Of a stretch of DNA of 64,000 nt, positions 32,733 through 46,735 are shown piece by piece. A program made the translations under genes and the position numbers. The first letter of the stretch is position 1, and every line of letters begins with the position of its first letter. The stretch is from Symsagittifera roscoffensis (Eukaryota > Xenacoelomorpha > Acoela > Convolutidae), in assembly GCF_963678635.1 (NCBI RefSeq), contig NC_087064.1, positions 57,976,338 to 58,040,337 on the forward strand, written 5' to 3'. The notes below the pieces were generated by a model. The model saw nothing but the letters and a program-made list of their open reading frames with translations. It did not search any database and had not been told where the DNA came from.

Positions 32733-35700
32733 GATGATAAATTAGTTTTCATGCGTTTTTTTTTTAAAAAAGTTTTATTTGTCAATGCAAACCACCTTAC
32801 TTACCAGGCAACCTGAACTTTATTTCAATTCTACTCCAAATTTGGCACTAATTGATTGCTGGTGATGAACTTCTGCTCCAATGCGCAAGGCAATGATAAC
32901 ATATTTTCCGAAGAAAAAAATGAGTTGTAGTCATTACAATGAAGGTTGTGCTCCTGTGAAAAATGGAGATGAAATTAATCGTAAAAAATTTCATTGCTGA
33001 CATTTGAAAAACAATCACTCAACGAACTAGAGTTTTCACACATTTTGCACAGTTTCTACTACAAGAGAGTCTCCGATAAGCAAAATCTTGTTTAAGAAAA
33101 GAAGTTGTTGTCATAGTTTTAAAATAACTAAAAAACATGTCATGACCTAGCGGGTTACGTCACAGAAGCATCGCCAATTTTCACCAAAGTATATCAACAT
33201 ACAAACAAAGTGAGTTTCAACTTAAGTATCAATTGATCCATCTAATTTAGGCAACTTTGAATGTTTCAAGCTTTTTTCGATTTTTTCCGATCTTAAAAAC
33301 AGTATTGATAACCATTGAATTACATCTTTTTATTTTCTTTTCATTCAGGTGCCCATTGATTTTTTCCAACTTTCTTGAAACAAAATTTTTTTTAACTTCA
33401 ACAAAAAAATAATTGGGTTAACCGACGGGTTGATACTCTGAAAATTGATGAATCAGTTTTTGGTAAAAATATAACAGGTGATGATGAGTTATACTTCTTG
33501 TGATTTTGAAAGAAGAATTTTTTTTCTCTCCGAAAACCACCTTACTTACTAGGCAACTTAATTCTTGTAACAACTCCCTTCCAAACATGGTCTTCAATGG
33601 CTGTTATTTAATATGAATTTCTCCTCCGATGCACAAGGCTATTTTAGCCTTTAATAACGTCTTATTTGACCAAAAAAATGAGTTGCAGTAGTTACATATG
33701 CAGCTTGTTCTCCTCTAAAAGTTTGAAAAAAAAATTTTGAGAAACTTTCCGCTCGAAAACTGGTTTAATAAAAAAACACGAAACGTTCACGCCTTTTGCA
33801 CAGTTTTTGCAACGAGATAATCTTGGGTCAAAAAGTCAGTTTTTGATAGTTCGTTCAATTTCGAAATTTTTCCCATAAATTCAAACTTATGAATAATCAT
33901 ATCACGACCTAGCTGGTAACTTCAGAAAAGCTATGTCAACTTTCAACAAAATATCTCCAGAAACAAATAATGCGACTTCCATTTTCTGTATCAAATGATC
34001 CAGCTAAGTTGGGCAACTTCAGAAATTTCAAGTTTTCCTTAATTTTCCCAAATAACAAACGTTACTTACTATTATTGAGTTACATCTTATGGCTTTATTC
34101 TCCTTCAGGTGCTCAAAGATCGTTTTTGCTCCTGTGTTCTGGAATCAAAAAGTTTCTTGAAACTTTCAAAAAAAAATAATTGGGCTAAAAGACGGGTTTG
34201 ATAATTTTGGAAAATCATAATCCAATTTTCGCTTATACCATAGCATTTGATGCTAAATAATTTTCCTGCAATTTTTAGAAAAAAACTTACGTTTTAACTG
34301 TCGCTGCAAACCACCCTACTTACTAGACAACTTAAATTTTGTTTCAAATCTGCTCCATATTTGGCTTTATTGGATTGTTGATCATGAACTTCTCCTCCAA
34401 TGCGCAAGTCTATGATAACATGTTTTTCGGAAACAAAATGAGTTGCAGTCATTACAAATGAAGCTTGCGCTCCTGTGAAAATTGGAGAAAAAACAGTTTG
34501 TAAAAAAGTTCATGGCCCACATTTGAAATAAAAATGTTACTCATACTCACCGAGAGCAGCTAGATGATGACACCGTTTTCCAAATGAGTGCCCGTAGATT
34601 GTTTTTTTTTGGCGTTGTAGAAGCAAAAATTCTTTTTGTAATTATCTACTAAAACTTAATTGGGTTAACAGACAGGGTTAACTTACTCTAAAAAAATTAG
34701 GATGAATGATGTAGGTTCATACTCTAGTCAGGTTCATATTCAATTTTTTCTTAAATCATAGCATATGATGATATTTTATATTTCTTGCGTTTTTCAAAGA
34801 CGTCACTTTCTTTTTCTGAATGGAAACCACCTTATTTACTAAGTAACATAATTTTTGATTCAACTCCTCTCCAAGTTTAGTCTTCAATGGCTGTTGCTCA
34901 TCATGAACTTCTCCTCCGATGCACAAGCCTATAAAAACGTATTTTTTAAACAAAAAAAAAGAGTTGCAGTAGTTAAATATGGAGCTTGTGCTCCTGTAAA
35001 ATTTAAAAAAAATTCTATGAAAGATATTTCACACTAATTCTGAGTTCAGAAAATCACGCAACGATCAAAATTAGAGTCTTCACGCCTTTTGCACAGTTTC
35101 TGCAAAGAGAAAAAAATCAGGTCACCAATCACTTTTTGATGATTCGTCATATTTCAAGATTTTCCCCTAGTTTTAATTTACTAAATCATCATTTCACGAC
35201 CTAGCTGGTTACCTCAAAGAAGACTCGCCAACTTTCATCAAAATATATCAACAAACAAACAAATTGAGTTTCAAGTTAAGTATCAAATGATCCATCTAAA
35301 TTGGGCAACTTCAGAAATTTCAAGCTTTCTTTACTTTTTCTCAAATAGAAAACGCTATTTACAATTTTAGAATTACATCATATGGCTTTATTCTATTTCA
35401 AGTGCCCATAGATCGTTTTTTTTCCTGTGTTCTGGAATCAAAATTTTTTAAAACTTCAAGTAAAAAAGATTGGACTATTGATTAATTTGAAAAAACCTAA
35501 TCCAGTTTTTGTTATACCATGGCGTTAGATGATAAATTAGTTTTCATGCGTTTTTTAAAAAAAAAAGTTTTATTTGTCAATGCAAACCACCTTACTTACC
35601 AGGCAACCTGAACTTTATTTCAACTCTACTCCAAATTTGGCACTAATTGATTGTTGGTGATGAACATCTGCTCCAATGCGCAAGTCAATGATAACAAACT

Positions 35701-37016
35701 TTTCGAAGAAAAAAATGAGTTGCAGTCATTGCAATGAAGGTTGTGCTGCTGTGAAAAATGGAGATGAAATTAATCGTAAGAAATTTCATTGCTGGCATTT
35801 GAAAAACAAACACTCACCGAGCTAGAGTTTTCACACATTTTGCACAGTTTCTACTACAAGAGAGTCTCCGATAAGCAAAATCTTGTTTAAGAAAAGAAGT
35901 TGTTGTCATAGTTTTAAAATAACTAAAAAACATGTCATGACCTAGCGGGTTACGTCACAGAAGCTTCGCCAATTTTCACCAAAGTATATCAACATACAAA
36001 CAAAGTGAGTTTCAACTTAATCATCAAATGATCCATCTAAATTGGGCAACTTTGAATGTTTCAAGCTTTTTTCACTTTTTTCCGATGTTAAAAACGGTAT
36101 TGATAACCATTGAAATACATCTTTTTATTATCTTTTCATTCAGGTGCCCATTGATTTTTTCCGGCTTTCTAGAAACAAAATTTTTTTTAACTTCAACAAA
36201 AAATTAATTGGGTTAACAGCCAGGTTGCTACTCTAAAAATTGATGAATCAGTTTTTGGTAAAAAAATATAACAGGTGATGATAAGTTATACTTCTTGCGT
36301 TTTTGAAAGCAGATTTTTTTCTCTCCGGAAACCACCTTACTTACTAGGCAACCTAATTCTTGTGTCAACTCCGCTCCAATTTTGAACTTCGATAGCTGTT
36401 GCTCATCCTGAATTCCTCTTCCAGAGCACAAGGCTACAATGATGTAATTTTTGAACCAAAAAAATAAGTTACAGTTGTTACGTATGGACATTGTGCTCTT
36501 GTAAGATTATGAAAAATCTTTTATAAAAAAATTACGCCCGAAAACCGATGAAAAAAAAATCACCCAATGAACAAATTTAGAGTTTTCACGCTTTTTGCTC
36601 AAATTCTGCAACGAGAGACTCACTGGTCAACAAAAAGTTTTGGATAGTTCGCCCAATTTCCAATTTTATCCCATTATTTTAAAATGTGTGGTAAGCATAT
36701 CACGATCTGGATGGTTTCGTCAGAGAAGATTCGCCAGTTTTCATCAAAATATATTAATAAACAAAGTGAGTTTCAGTTTTACTATTAAATGAGCCAACGA
36801 AAATAAAATGGACAACTTCGAATGGTTCCAATTTAAAAATTTTGAATTACATATTTTGGCTTTCTTCACTCTCAGATTCCCATAAAAAAAATTTTGTTCC
36901 GGTATATTCAAACCAAAATTTTCATATCAGTTCTCATGAAAAAAGACATAAGATTAATAGAAAGGCAGATAATTTCAGAAATCGATAACCCAAATTTGTA
37001 TTATAATTTAGCAGAA
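32733..37016 (-). repeat. Higher-order duplication of 4.28 kb, copy 1
   Basis: Four to five cassettes are repeated as one block at 37017-41298 with an offset of 4282-4284 bases. Frames at 34756, 36228 and 36595 recur at 39038, 40510 and 40877 with almost unchanged peptides. Both joints fall on GATGATAAATTA. Confidence 0.9.
36345..36512 (-). pseudogene. Best-preserved exon B example in the array
   Basis: On the minus strand the exon starts after an acceptor-like TCTTACAAG and ends CCTA|GTAAGTAAGG, with the donor GT at 36344-36343. It is open throughout and encodes about 55 residues ending in IGAELTQELGCL. The matching exon at 40627 is almost identical. A related copy at 43120-43310 keeps the same frame. 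Conservation of frame and both splice sites across distant copies argues that this exon was once under selection. Function unknown. Confidence 0.5.
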
Positions 37017-40000
37017 GATGATAAATTAGTTTTCATGCGTTTTTTAAAAAAAGTTTTATTTGTCAACGCATACCATCTTACTTACCAGGCTACTTGAACT
37101 TTATTTCAACTCTACTCCATATTTGGCACTAATTGATTGTTGGTGATGAACTTCTGCTCCAATGCGCAAGGCAATGATAACATACTTTCCGAAGAAAAAA
37201 ATGAATTTTTAGTCATTACAATGAAGGTTGTGCTCCTGTGAAAAATGGAGATGAAATTAATCGTAAAAAATTTCATTGCTGACATTTGAAAAACAATCAC
37301 TCACCGAACTAGAGTTTTCACACATTTTGCACAGTTTCTACTACAAGAGAATCTCCGATAATTAAAATCTTGTTTAAGAAAAGAAGTTGTTGTCATAGTT
37401 TTAAAATAACTAAAAAACATGTCATGACCTAGCGGGTTACGTCACAGAAGCTTCACCAATTTTCACCAAAGTATATCAACATACAAACAAAGTGAGTTTC
37501 AACTTAAGTATCAATTGATCCATCTAATTTAGGCAACTTTGAATGTTTCAAGCATTTTTAGATTTTTTCCGATCTTAAAAACAGTATTGATAACCATTGA
37601 ATTACATCTTTTTATTTTCTTTTCATTCAGGTGCCCATTGATTTTTTCCAACTTTCTAGAAACAAAATTTTTTTTAACTTCAACAAAAAAATAATTGGGT
37701 TAACAGACGGGTTGATACTCTGAAAATTGATGAATCAGTTTTTGGTAAAAATATAACAGGTGATGATGAGTTATACTTCTTGTGTTTTTGAAAGAAGAAT
37801 TTTTTTTCTCTCCGAAAACCACCTTACTTACTAGGCAACCTAATTCTTGTAACAACTCCCTTCCAAACATGGTCTTCAATGGCTGTTATTTAACATGAAT
37901 TTCTCCTCCGGTGCACAAGGCTATTTTAGCCTTTAATAACGTCTTATTTGAACCAAAAAAATGAGTTGCAGTAGTTACATATGCAGCTTGTTCTCCTCTA
38001 AAAGTTTGAAAAAAAAATTTTGAGAAACTTTCCGCTCGAAAACTGGTTTAATAAAAAAACACGAAACGTTCACGCCTTTTGCACAGTTTTTGCAACGAGA
38101 TAATCTTGGGTCAAAAAGTCAGTTTTTGATAGTTCGTTCAATTTCGAAATTTTTCCCATAAATTCAAACTTATGAATAATCATATCACGACCTAGCTGGT
38201 AACTTCAGAAAAGCTATGTCAACTTTCAACAAAATATCTCCAGAAACAAATAATGCGACTTTCATTTTTAGTATCAAATGATTCAGCTAAGTTGGGCAAC
38301 TTCAGAAATTTCAAGTTTTCCTTAATTTTCCCAAATAACAAACGTTACTTACAATTATTGAGTTACATCTTATGGCTTTATTCTCCTTCAGGTGCTCAAA
38401 GATCGTTTTTGCTCCTGTGTTCTGGAATCAAAAAGTTTCTTAAAACTTTCAAAAAAAAATAATTGGGCTAAAAGACGGGTTTGATAATTTTGGAAAATCA
38501 TAATCCAATTTTCGCTTATACCATAGCATTTGATGCTAAATAATTTTCCTGCAATTTTTAGAAAAAACTTACGTTTTAACTGTCGCTGCAAACCACCCTA
38601 CTTACTAGACAACTTAAATTTTGTTTCAAATCTGCTCCATATTTGGCTTTATTGGATTGTTGGTCATGAAGTTCTCCTCCAATGCGCAAGTCTATGATAA
38701 CATGTTTTTCGGAAACAAAATGAGTTGCAGTCATTACATATGAAGCTTGCGCTCCTGTGAAAATTGGAGAAAAAACAGTTTGTAAAAAAGTTCATGGCCC
38801 ACATTTGAAATAAAAATGTTACTCATACTCACCGAGAGCAGCTAGATGTTGACACCGTTTTCCAAATGAGTGCCCGTAGATTGTTTTTTTTTGGCGTTGT
38901 AGAAGCAAAAATTCTTTTTGTAATTATCTACTAAAACTTAATTGGGTTAACAGACAGGGTTAACTTACTCTAAAAAAATTAGGATGAATGATGTAGGTTC
39001 ATACTCTAGACAGGTTCATATTCAATTTTTTCTTAAATCATAGCATATGATGATATTTTATATTTCTTGCGTTTTTCAAAGACGTCACTTTCTTTTTCTG
39101 AATGGAAACCACCTTATTTACTAAGTAACATAATTTTTGATTCAACTCCTCTCCAAGTTTAGTCTTCAATGGCTGTTGCTCATCATGAACTTCTCCTCCG
39201 ATGCACAAGCCTATAAAAACGTATTTTTTAAACAAAAAAAAAGAGTTGCAGTAGTTAAATATGGAGCTTGTGCTCCTGTAAAATTTAAAAAAAATTCTAT
39301 GAAAGATATTTCACACTAATTCTGAGTTCAGAAAATCACGCAACGATCAAAATTAGAGTCTTCACGCCTTTTGCACAGTTTTTGCAAAGAGAAAAAAATC
39401 AGGTCACCAATCATTTTTCGATGATTCGTCCTATTTCGAACATTTTCCCCTAGTTTTAATTTACTAAATCATCATTTCACGACCTAGCTGGTTACCTCAA
39501 AGAAGACTCGCCAACTTTCATCAAAATATATCAACAAACAAACAAATTGAGTTTCAAGTTAAGTATCAAATGATCCATCTAAATTGGGCAACTTCAGAAA
39601 TTTCAAGCTTTCTTTACTTTTTCTCAAATAGAAAACGCTATTTACAATTTTAGATTTACATCATATGGCTTTATTCTATTTCAAGTGCCCATAGATCGTT
39701 TTTTTTCCTGTGTTCTGGAATCAAAATTTTTTAAAACTTCAAGTAAAAAAGATTGGACTATTGATTAATTTGAAAAAATCTAATCCAGTTTTTGTGATAC
39801 CATGGCGTTAGATGATAAATTAGTTTTCATGCGTTTTTTAAAAAAAAAGTTTTATTTGTCAATGCAAACCACCTTACTTACCAGGCAACCTGAACTTTAT
39901 TTCAACTCTACTCCAAATTTGGCACTAATTGATTGTTGGTGATGAACTTCTGCTCCAATGCGCAAGTCAATGATAACAAACTTTTCGAAGAAAAAAATGA

Positions 40001-41298
40001 GTTGCAGTCATTGCAATGAAGGTTGTGCTGCTGTGAAAAATGGAGATGAAATTAATCGTAAGAAATTTCATTGCTGGCATTTGAAAAACAATCACTCACC
40101 GAGCTAGAGTTTTCACACATTTTGCACAGTTTCTACTACAAGAGAGTCTCCGATAAGCAAAATCTTGTTTAAGAAAAGAAGTTGTTGTCATAGTTTTAAA
40201 ATAACTAAAAAACATGTCATGACCTAGCGGGTTACGTCACAGAAGCTTCGCCAATTTTCACCAAAGTATATCAACATACAAACAAAGTGAGTTTCAACTT
40301 AATCATCAAATGATCCATCTAAATTGGGCAACTTTGAATGTTTCAAGCTTTTTTCACTTTTTTCCGATGTTAAAAACGGTATTGATAACCATTGAAATAC
40401 ATCTTTTTATTATCTTTTCATTCAGGTGCCCATTGATTTTTTCCGGCTTTCTAGAAACAAAATTTTTTTTAACTTCAACAAAAAATTAATTGGGTTAACA
40501 GCCAGGTTGCTACTCTAAAAATTGATGAATCAGTTTTTGGTAAAAAAATATAACAGGTGATGATAAGTTATACTTCTTGCGTTTTTGAAAGCAGTTTTTT
40601 TTCTCTCCGGAAACCACCTTACTTACTAGGCAACCTAATTCTTGTGTCAACTCCGCTCCAATTTTGAACTTCGATAGCTGTTGCTCATCCTGAATTCCTC
40701 TTCCAGAGCACAAGGCTACAATGATGTAATTTTTGAACCAAAAAAATAAGTTACAGTTGTTACGTATGGACATTGTGCTCTTGTAAGATTATGAAAAATC
40801 TTTTATAAAAAAATTACGCCCGAAAACCGATGAAAAAAAAATCACCCAATGAACAAATTTAGAGTTTTCACGCTTTTTGCTCAAATTCTGCAACGAGAGA
40901 CTCACTGGTCAACAAAAAGTTTTGGATAGTTCGCCCAATTTCCAATTTTATCCCATTATTTTAAAATGTGTGGTAAGCATATCACGATCTGGATGGTTTC
41001 GTCAGAGAAGATTCGCCAGTTTTCATCAAAATATATTAATAAACAAAGTGAGTTTCAGTTTTACTATTAAATGAGCCAACGAAAATAAAATGGACAACTT
41101 CGAATGGTTCCAATTTAAAAATTTTGAATTACATATTTTGGCTTTCTTCACTCTCAGATTCCCATAAAAAAAATTTTGTTCCGGTGTACTCAAACCAAAA
41201 TTTTCATATCAGTTCTCATGAAAAAAGACATAAGATTAATAGAAAGGCAGATAATTTCAGAAATCCATAACCCAAATTTGTATTATACCATAGCAGAT
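37017..41298 (-). repeat. Higher-order duplication of 4.28 kb, copy 2
   Basis: This is the second copy of the block starting at 32733. Differences are mostly single bases and homopolymer lengths. The end of the block again reads GATGATAAATTA at 41299, after which the sequence diverges. Confidence 0.9.
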
Positions 41299-42583
41299 GA
41301 TGATAAATTAATTTTCGTGCGTTTTTTGAAACTAATCAATTTAGTTTTGTCAGCGCAAACCACATTACCTACTAGGCAACCTAAATGCTCAAGGCTATAA
41401 TAACGTATTTTTCGAAGCAAAAAATGAATTGCAGTAGTTTCATATAGAGCTATGTTCCTGTGAAATTTTGAAAACGTTTTACGAAAAATTTTCCGCCGAA
41501 AATCTGATCAAAGCTAGAGTGTTCACGCTATTCGGAAAGTTTATGCAACCAGAAAATCTCTGTCAAAAAATTTTTTTGTGATGGTTCGCTCATTTCCAGT
41601 TTTTCCCATAATTTTAAAATATAAGGTAAACATATCACGGCCTGGCTGGTTTCATCAAAGTATATCAACAAATAGAGTGAGTTTGTGAGTTTTAGTATCA
41701 ACTAAAATGAAAGTGGACAGTTTGAAAGGTTTCCAACTTAACAGCGCTTCCAGCTTTCCAGCTTTCCAGCTTTCTATTATGAATTTAATTTGAAACGGGC
41801 AGTTTTAAACGTCCCCAGCTTTCTTTGTTTTTTTTTCAAAATTAAAAAAGTTATTTAAAAATAGTGAATTATATCTAATGGCTTCCTTCGTAGTTTTGTT
41901 TCCGTGTTCTGAAACCAAATTTTTTTAATCAAGCTTCATGTTAGAAATTTGGGGTTAACGGACAGGCATATGATTTCGAATATCCATAACCCATTTTTGG
42001 CTTAAGCCTTAGCTTTTTATAATAAACTTTTTTCTTGAGTTTTTTGAGAAAATCACTTTATTTTTCTCAACGCAAACCACTTTAATTAAAGGGACAACCT
42101 AAATCTTGCGTCAACTCAATTCCGTATATACTTTTAGTTGGGGGAGAACTAGTTGTTTGTCAAGAAGTTCTCCCCCAATGCGCAAAGATATGACAACAAA
42201 TTTTTCGAAGAAAAAAAAATGAGTTGCACTCAATACATATGAAGCTTGTGCTCCTGTGAAAATTGGAGATAGAATTGTTTGTGAGAAAAGTTCATGGCCG
42301 AATTTGAAATAAAAATATCGCTCACCGAGCAAAAGCAGAGCATTCACACCTTTTGCACAGTTTTTACAACCGTAGAATCTCCCATAAACAAAACCATTTT
42401 TGATGGTTCCTCCCATTTTTGTTTAAAAAAAGTGGAAAGTTTTGTCATAGTTTTAAAATTATTAATAAGTATACCGTGACCTAGCTGGTTACGTCAGAGA
42501 AACTTCGCCAACTATCATCAACAAAAATATATCAACAAAAAAAGTTTCAGTTCTTACTATCAAAGTAACCAACGAAATTTAAA
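41299..42583 (-). repeat. Diverged cassettes with CCAGCTTT microrepeat
   Basis: These are older cassette copies. The exon A plus exon B pair at 42416-42111 is notable: exon A ends at 42326, a 72-base intron follows, exon B starts at 42253, and both are open in one phase with GAQASYVLSATHF at the junction. Exon B's donor is lost here. CCAGCTTT is repeated three times at 41750-41774. Confidence 0.6.
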
Positions 42584-44364
42584 ATGGGCAACTTCAAATA
42601 TTCCAGCTTGTTTCTGATTTTGCTCGAATTAACATCGTTATTTAAAAATATTGAATTACATTTTTTGGCTTCCTTCTCATTCAGGTGCCCATAAATTGTT
42701 TTGGTTCCGGCGCTCTGGAACCATTTTTTTAAATTTCAACTGAAAATAATTAGTTAACAGACAGGTTCATACTTTTGGAAAATGATAACCTAATTTTTGC
42801 TTATATCATAGCACTTGATGATAGGTTATATTTTTTGCGTTTTTCTAAAGAATTCATTTTTTTCTTAATGCAAACCACCCTACTGACAAGGCAACCTATT
42901 TCTTGTGTCAACTCCACTCCATTTTTGGTCTTCAATGGTTGTTGCTCGTCTTGATTTCCTCCTCATTTGCATTGTTCAAAAAAAAAAATTTTTAAACTTC
43001 AAGCAAAAATGATTGGGTTAATAAACAGTTTGAGGTTTTTTTTTAAAATCATAATCCATTTTTTTTCTTATATTATAGCATTTGTTGATAAGCTAATTTT
43101 CTTGCGCTTTCTAATTTTCTAATCCAATTTTTTTTTGCAACCCAAAACTGCCCTACTCACTAGGCAACCTAATTCTTGAGTCAACTCCGCTCCAAATTTG
43201 GTCTTCGATGGTTGTTGCTCATCTTGAATTGCTCCTCCAAAGCACAAGGCTACAATGATGTAATTTTTGAATTTAAAAAAAAATGAGTTGCAGTTGTTAC
43301 CTATGGACATTGTGCTCTTGTAAGATTATGAAAAAAGTTTTATAAAAAAAACTTTACTCCCGAAATCTGATTTTTTTTAAAAAAATCATCCAACGAACTA
43401 ATTTAGATTGTTCAAGCCTTTTGCATTTTTAAAAAAATCATCCAACGAACTAATTTAGATTGTTCAAGCCTTTTGGACAAATTCTGCATCAAAAACATTT
43501 TTTGATGGTTCGCCCAATTTCCAATTTTAACCCATTATTTTAAAATTTGTGTTAAACATATCACGATCTGGATTGTTCGTCAGAAAAGCTTCGCCAGTTT
43601 TCATCAAAATATTTTAACAAACAAAGTGAGTTTCAGTTTTACTGTCAAGTGGACCGATGAAATTTAAAATGGGCTGCTTTCAATGCTTTCAGCTTTTTTT
43701 ACTTTTTCCCAAATTACTATCGTTAGTTAACAATAATGAATTACATCGATTGGCTTCCCTCTCATTCAGATGTCCATATTTATTTTTTGTTCCGGTGTTC
43801 AAAACACAAAAAAATATTTTTTAAAACACTAAGTAAAAATGTTGGGTTAACATTCAGTTTGATATTTTGGAAAATCATAATCCAATTTGTGCTTACTAGG
43901 CACGCTATGTCGTGGGTAAACTCCGCTCCATTTTTGGCTTTAATTGGTTGATAGTCAAAAGCTTCTATTCCAATGCGCAAGGCTATCATAACGTATTTTC
44001 CCCAAAAAATTAAACGATTTGCAGTAATTACATATTAAGCCTGTGCTCCTTGAAAATTGGAGGTGAAAATTTTAAATAGAAAGATTTCATTGCCGATATT
44101 TAAGTTTAAAAAATCACTTAAAAAACAAAGCTAGAGTGTTCACGTCTTTTGCACAAATTCTTCAACGATAGAATCTACGGTCAACAAAGTCTTTTTCGAT
44201 GGTTCGCCCGATTTAGATTTTTTTCCCATGATTTTAAAAATTGTGGTAAACACATCACGGTCTACTTGGTTTCGTCAGAGAAGCTTTGCCAACTTTCATC
44301 AAAATATATCAACAAACAAAGTGAGTTTCAGTTTTTACTATCAAATGAACCAAGGAAATTTGAA
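42584..44364 (-). repeat. Tandem duplication of 1781 bases, copy 1
   Basis: The unit starts ATGGGCAACTTCAAATATTC and appears identical to 44365-46145. Four separate frames recur at exactly +1781. A 56-base direct repeat inside (about 43378-43475) is present in both. Confidence 0.95.
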
Positions 44365-46145
44365 ATGGGCAACTTCAAATATTCCAGCTTGTTTCTGATT
44401 TTGCTCGAATTAACATCGTTATTTAAAAATATTGAATTACATTTTTTGGCTTCCTTCTCATTCAGGTGCCCATAAATTGTTTTGGTTCCGGCGCTCTGGA
44501 ACCATTTTTTTAAATTTCAACTGAAAATAATTAGTTAACAGACAGGTTCATACTTTTGGAAAATGATAACCTAATTTTTGCTTATATCATAGCACTTGAT
44601 GATAGGTTATATTTTTTGCGTTTTTCTAAAGAATTCATTTTTTTCTTAATGCAAACCACCCTACTGACAAGGCAACCTATTTCTTGTGTCAACTCCACTC
44701 CATTTTTGGTCTTCAATGGTTGTTGCTCGTCTTGATTTCCTCCTCATTTGCATTGTTCAAAAAAAAAAATTTTTAAACTTCAAGCAAAAATGATTGGGTT
44801 AATAAACAGTTTGAGGTTTTTTTTTAAAATCATAATCCATTTTTTTTCTTATATTATAGCATTTGTTGATAAGCTAATTTTCTTGCGCTTTCTAATTTTC
44901 TAATCCAATTTTTTTTTGCAACCCAAAACTGCCCTACTCACTAGGCAACCTAATTCTTGAGTCAACTCCGCTCCAAATTTGGTCTTCGATGGTTGTTGCT
45001 CATCTTGAATTGCTCCTCCAAAGCACAAGGCTACAATGATGTAATTTTTGAATTTAAAAAAAAATGAGTTGCAGTTGTTACCTATGGACATTGTGCTCTT
45101 GTAAGATTATGAAAAAAGTTTTATAAAAAAAACTTTACTCCCGAAATCTGATTTTTTTTAAAAAAATCATCCAACGAACTAATTTAGATTGTTCAAGCCT
45201 TTTGCATTTTTAAAAAAATCATCCAACGAACTAATTTAGATTGTTCAAGCCTTTTGGACAAATTCTGCATCAAAAACATTTTTTGATGGTTCGCCCAATT
45301 TCCAATTTTAACCCATTATTTTAAAATTTGTGTTAAACATATCACGATCTGGATTGTTCGTCAGAAAAGCTTCGCCAGTTTTCATCAAAATATTTTAACA
45401 AACAAAGTGAGTTTCAGTTTTACTGTCAAGTGGACCGATGAAATTTAAAATGGGCTGCTTTCAATGCTTTCAGCTTTTTTTACTTTTTCCCAAATTACTA
45501 TCGTTAGTTAACAATAATGAATTACATCGATTGGCTTCCCTCTCATTCAGATGTCCATATTTATTTTTTGTTCCGGTGTTCAAAACACAAAAAAATATTT
45601 TTTAAAACACTAAGTAAAAATGTTGGGTTAACATTCAGTTTGATATTTTGGAAAATCATAATCCAATTTGTGCTTACTAGGCACGCTATGTCGTGGGTAA
45701 ACTCCGCTCCATTTTTGGCTTTAATTGGTTGATAGTCAAAAGCTTCTATTCCAATGCGCAAGGCTATCATAACGTATTTTCCCCAAAAAATTAAACGATT
45801 TGCAGTAATTACATATTAAGCCTGTGCTCCTTGAAAATTGGAGGTGAAAATTTTAAATAGAAAGATTTCATTGCCGATATTTAAGTTTAAAAAATCACTT
45901 AAAAAACAAAGCTAGAGTGTTCACGTCTTTTGCACAAATTCTTCAACGATAGAATCTACGGTCAACAAAGTCTTTTTCGATGGTTCGCCCGATTTAGATT
46001 TTTTTCCCATGATTTTAAAAATTGTGGTAAACACATCACGGTCTACTTGGTTTCGTCAGAGAAGCTTTGCCAACTTTCATCAAAATATATCAACAAACAA
46101 AGTGAGTTTCAGTTTTTACTATCAAATGAACCAAGGAAATTTGAA
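44365..46145 (-). repeat. Tandem duplication of 1781 bases, copy 2
   Basis: This is the second copy, followed by 56 bases of a third start (46146-46201) before the sequence leaves the pattern. The lack of visible differences means a very young duplication or an assembly collapse/expansion error near the gap. Confidence 0.95.
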
Positions 46146-46487
46146 ATGGGCAACTTCAAATATTCCAGCTTGTTTCTGATTTTGCTCGAATTAACATCGT
46201 TCTAATTTTTTTTCTGATTTTTCCCAAATGAAAATCGTTATTTAAAACTATTGAGGTACAGTGGCTTCCTTCTCATTCAGATGCCCATAGATTTTTGTTC
46301 CTGTGTTCAAAAACCAAAAAAAAATTTTAAACTTCAATTAAAAAATGGTTGGATTAACAGGCAGTTTGATACTTTTGGAAAATCTTAATACAATTTTTGC
46401 TTATACCCAAGCATTTGATGATAAACCAATTTTCTTGCGTGTTTTGAAAAATCTCACGTTTTCTTTCTCAACGCAAACCACTTTATT

Positions 46488-46735
46488 TACTAGGCAATCT
46501 AAACTTTGTGTCAACTCCGCTCCATTTTGTCTTTAATTGACCTTGGTCTTCAATGCGTAGGACTATGATATGGTATTTTTTGAACAAAAAAAATTAGTTG
46601 CATTACTTACTAGGCAATCTAACTTTTGTGTCAACTCCGCTCCATTTTGTCTTTAATTGATGTTGGTCTCCTTCAATGCGTAGGTCTATGATAACGTATT
46701 TTTTTGAACAAAAAAATGAGTCGCAATAATTACAC
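46488..46735 (-). repeat. Exon B duplicated in tandem (about 120 bases)
   Basis: Two adjacent exon B copies share AACTCCGCTCCATTTTGTCT and TTCAATGCGTAGG. The second is followed on the right by a good exon A (ends about 46821, donor GTGAGTG) whose frame continues to 47036, making this the 5'-most visible cassette before the gap. Confidence 0.65.
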
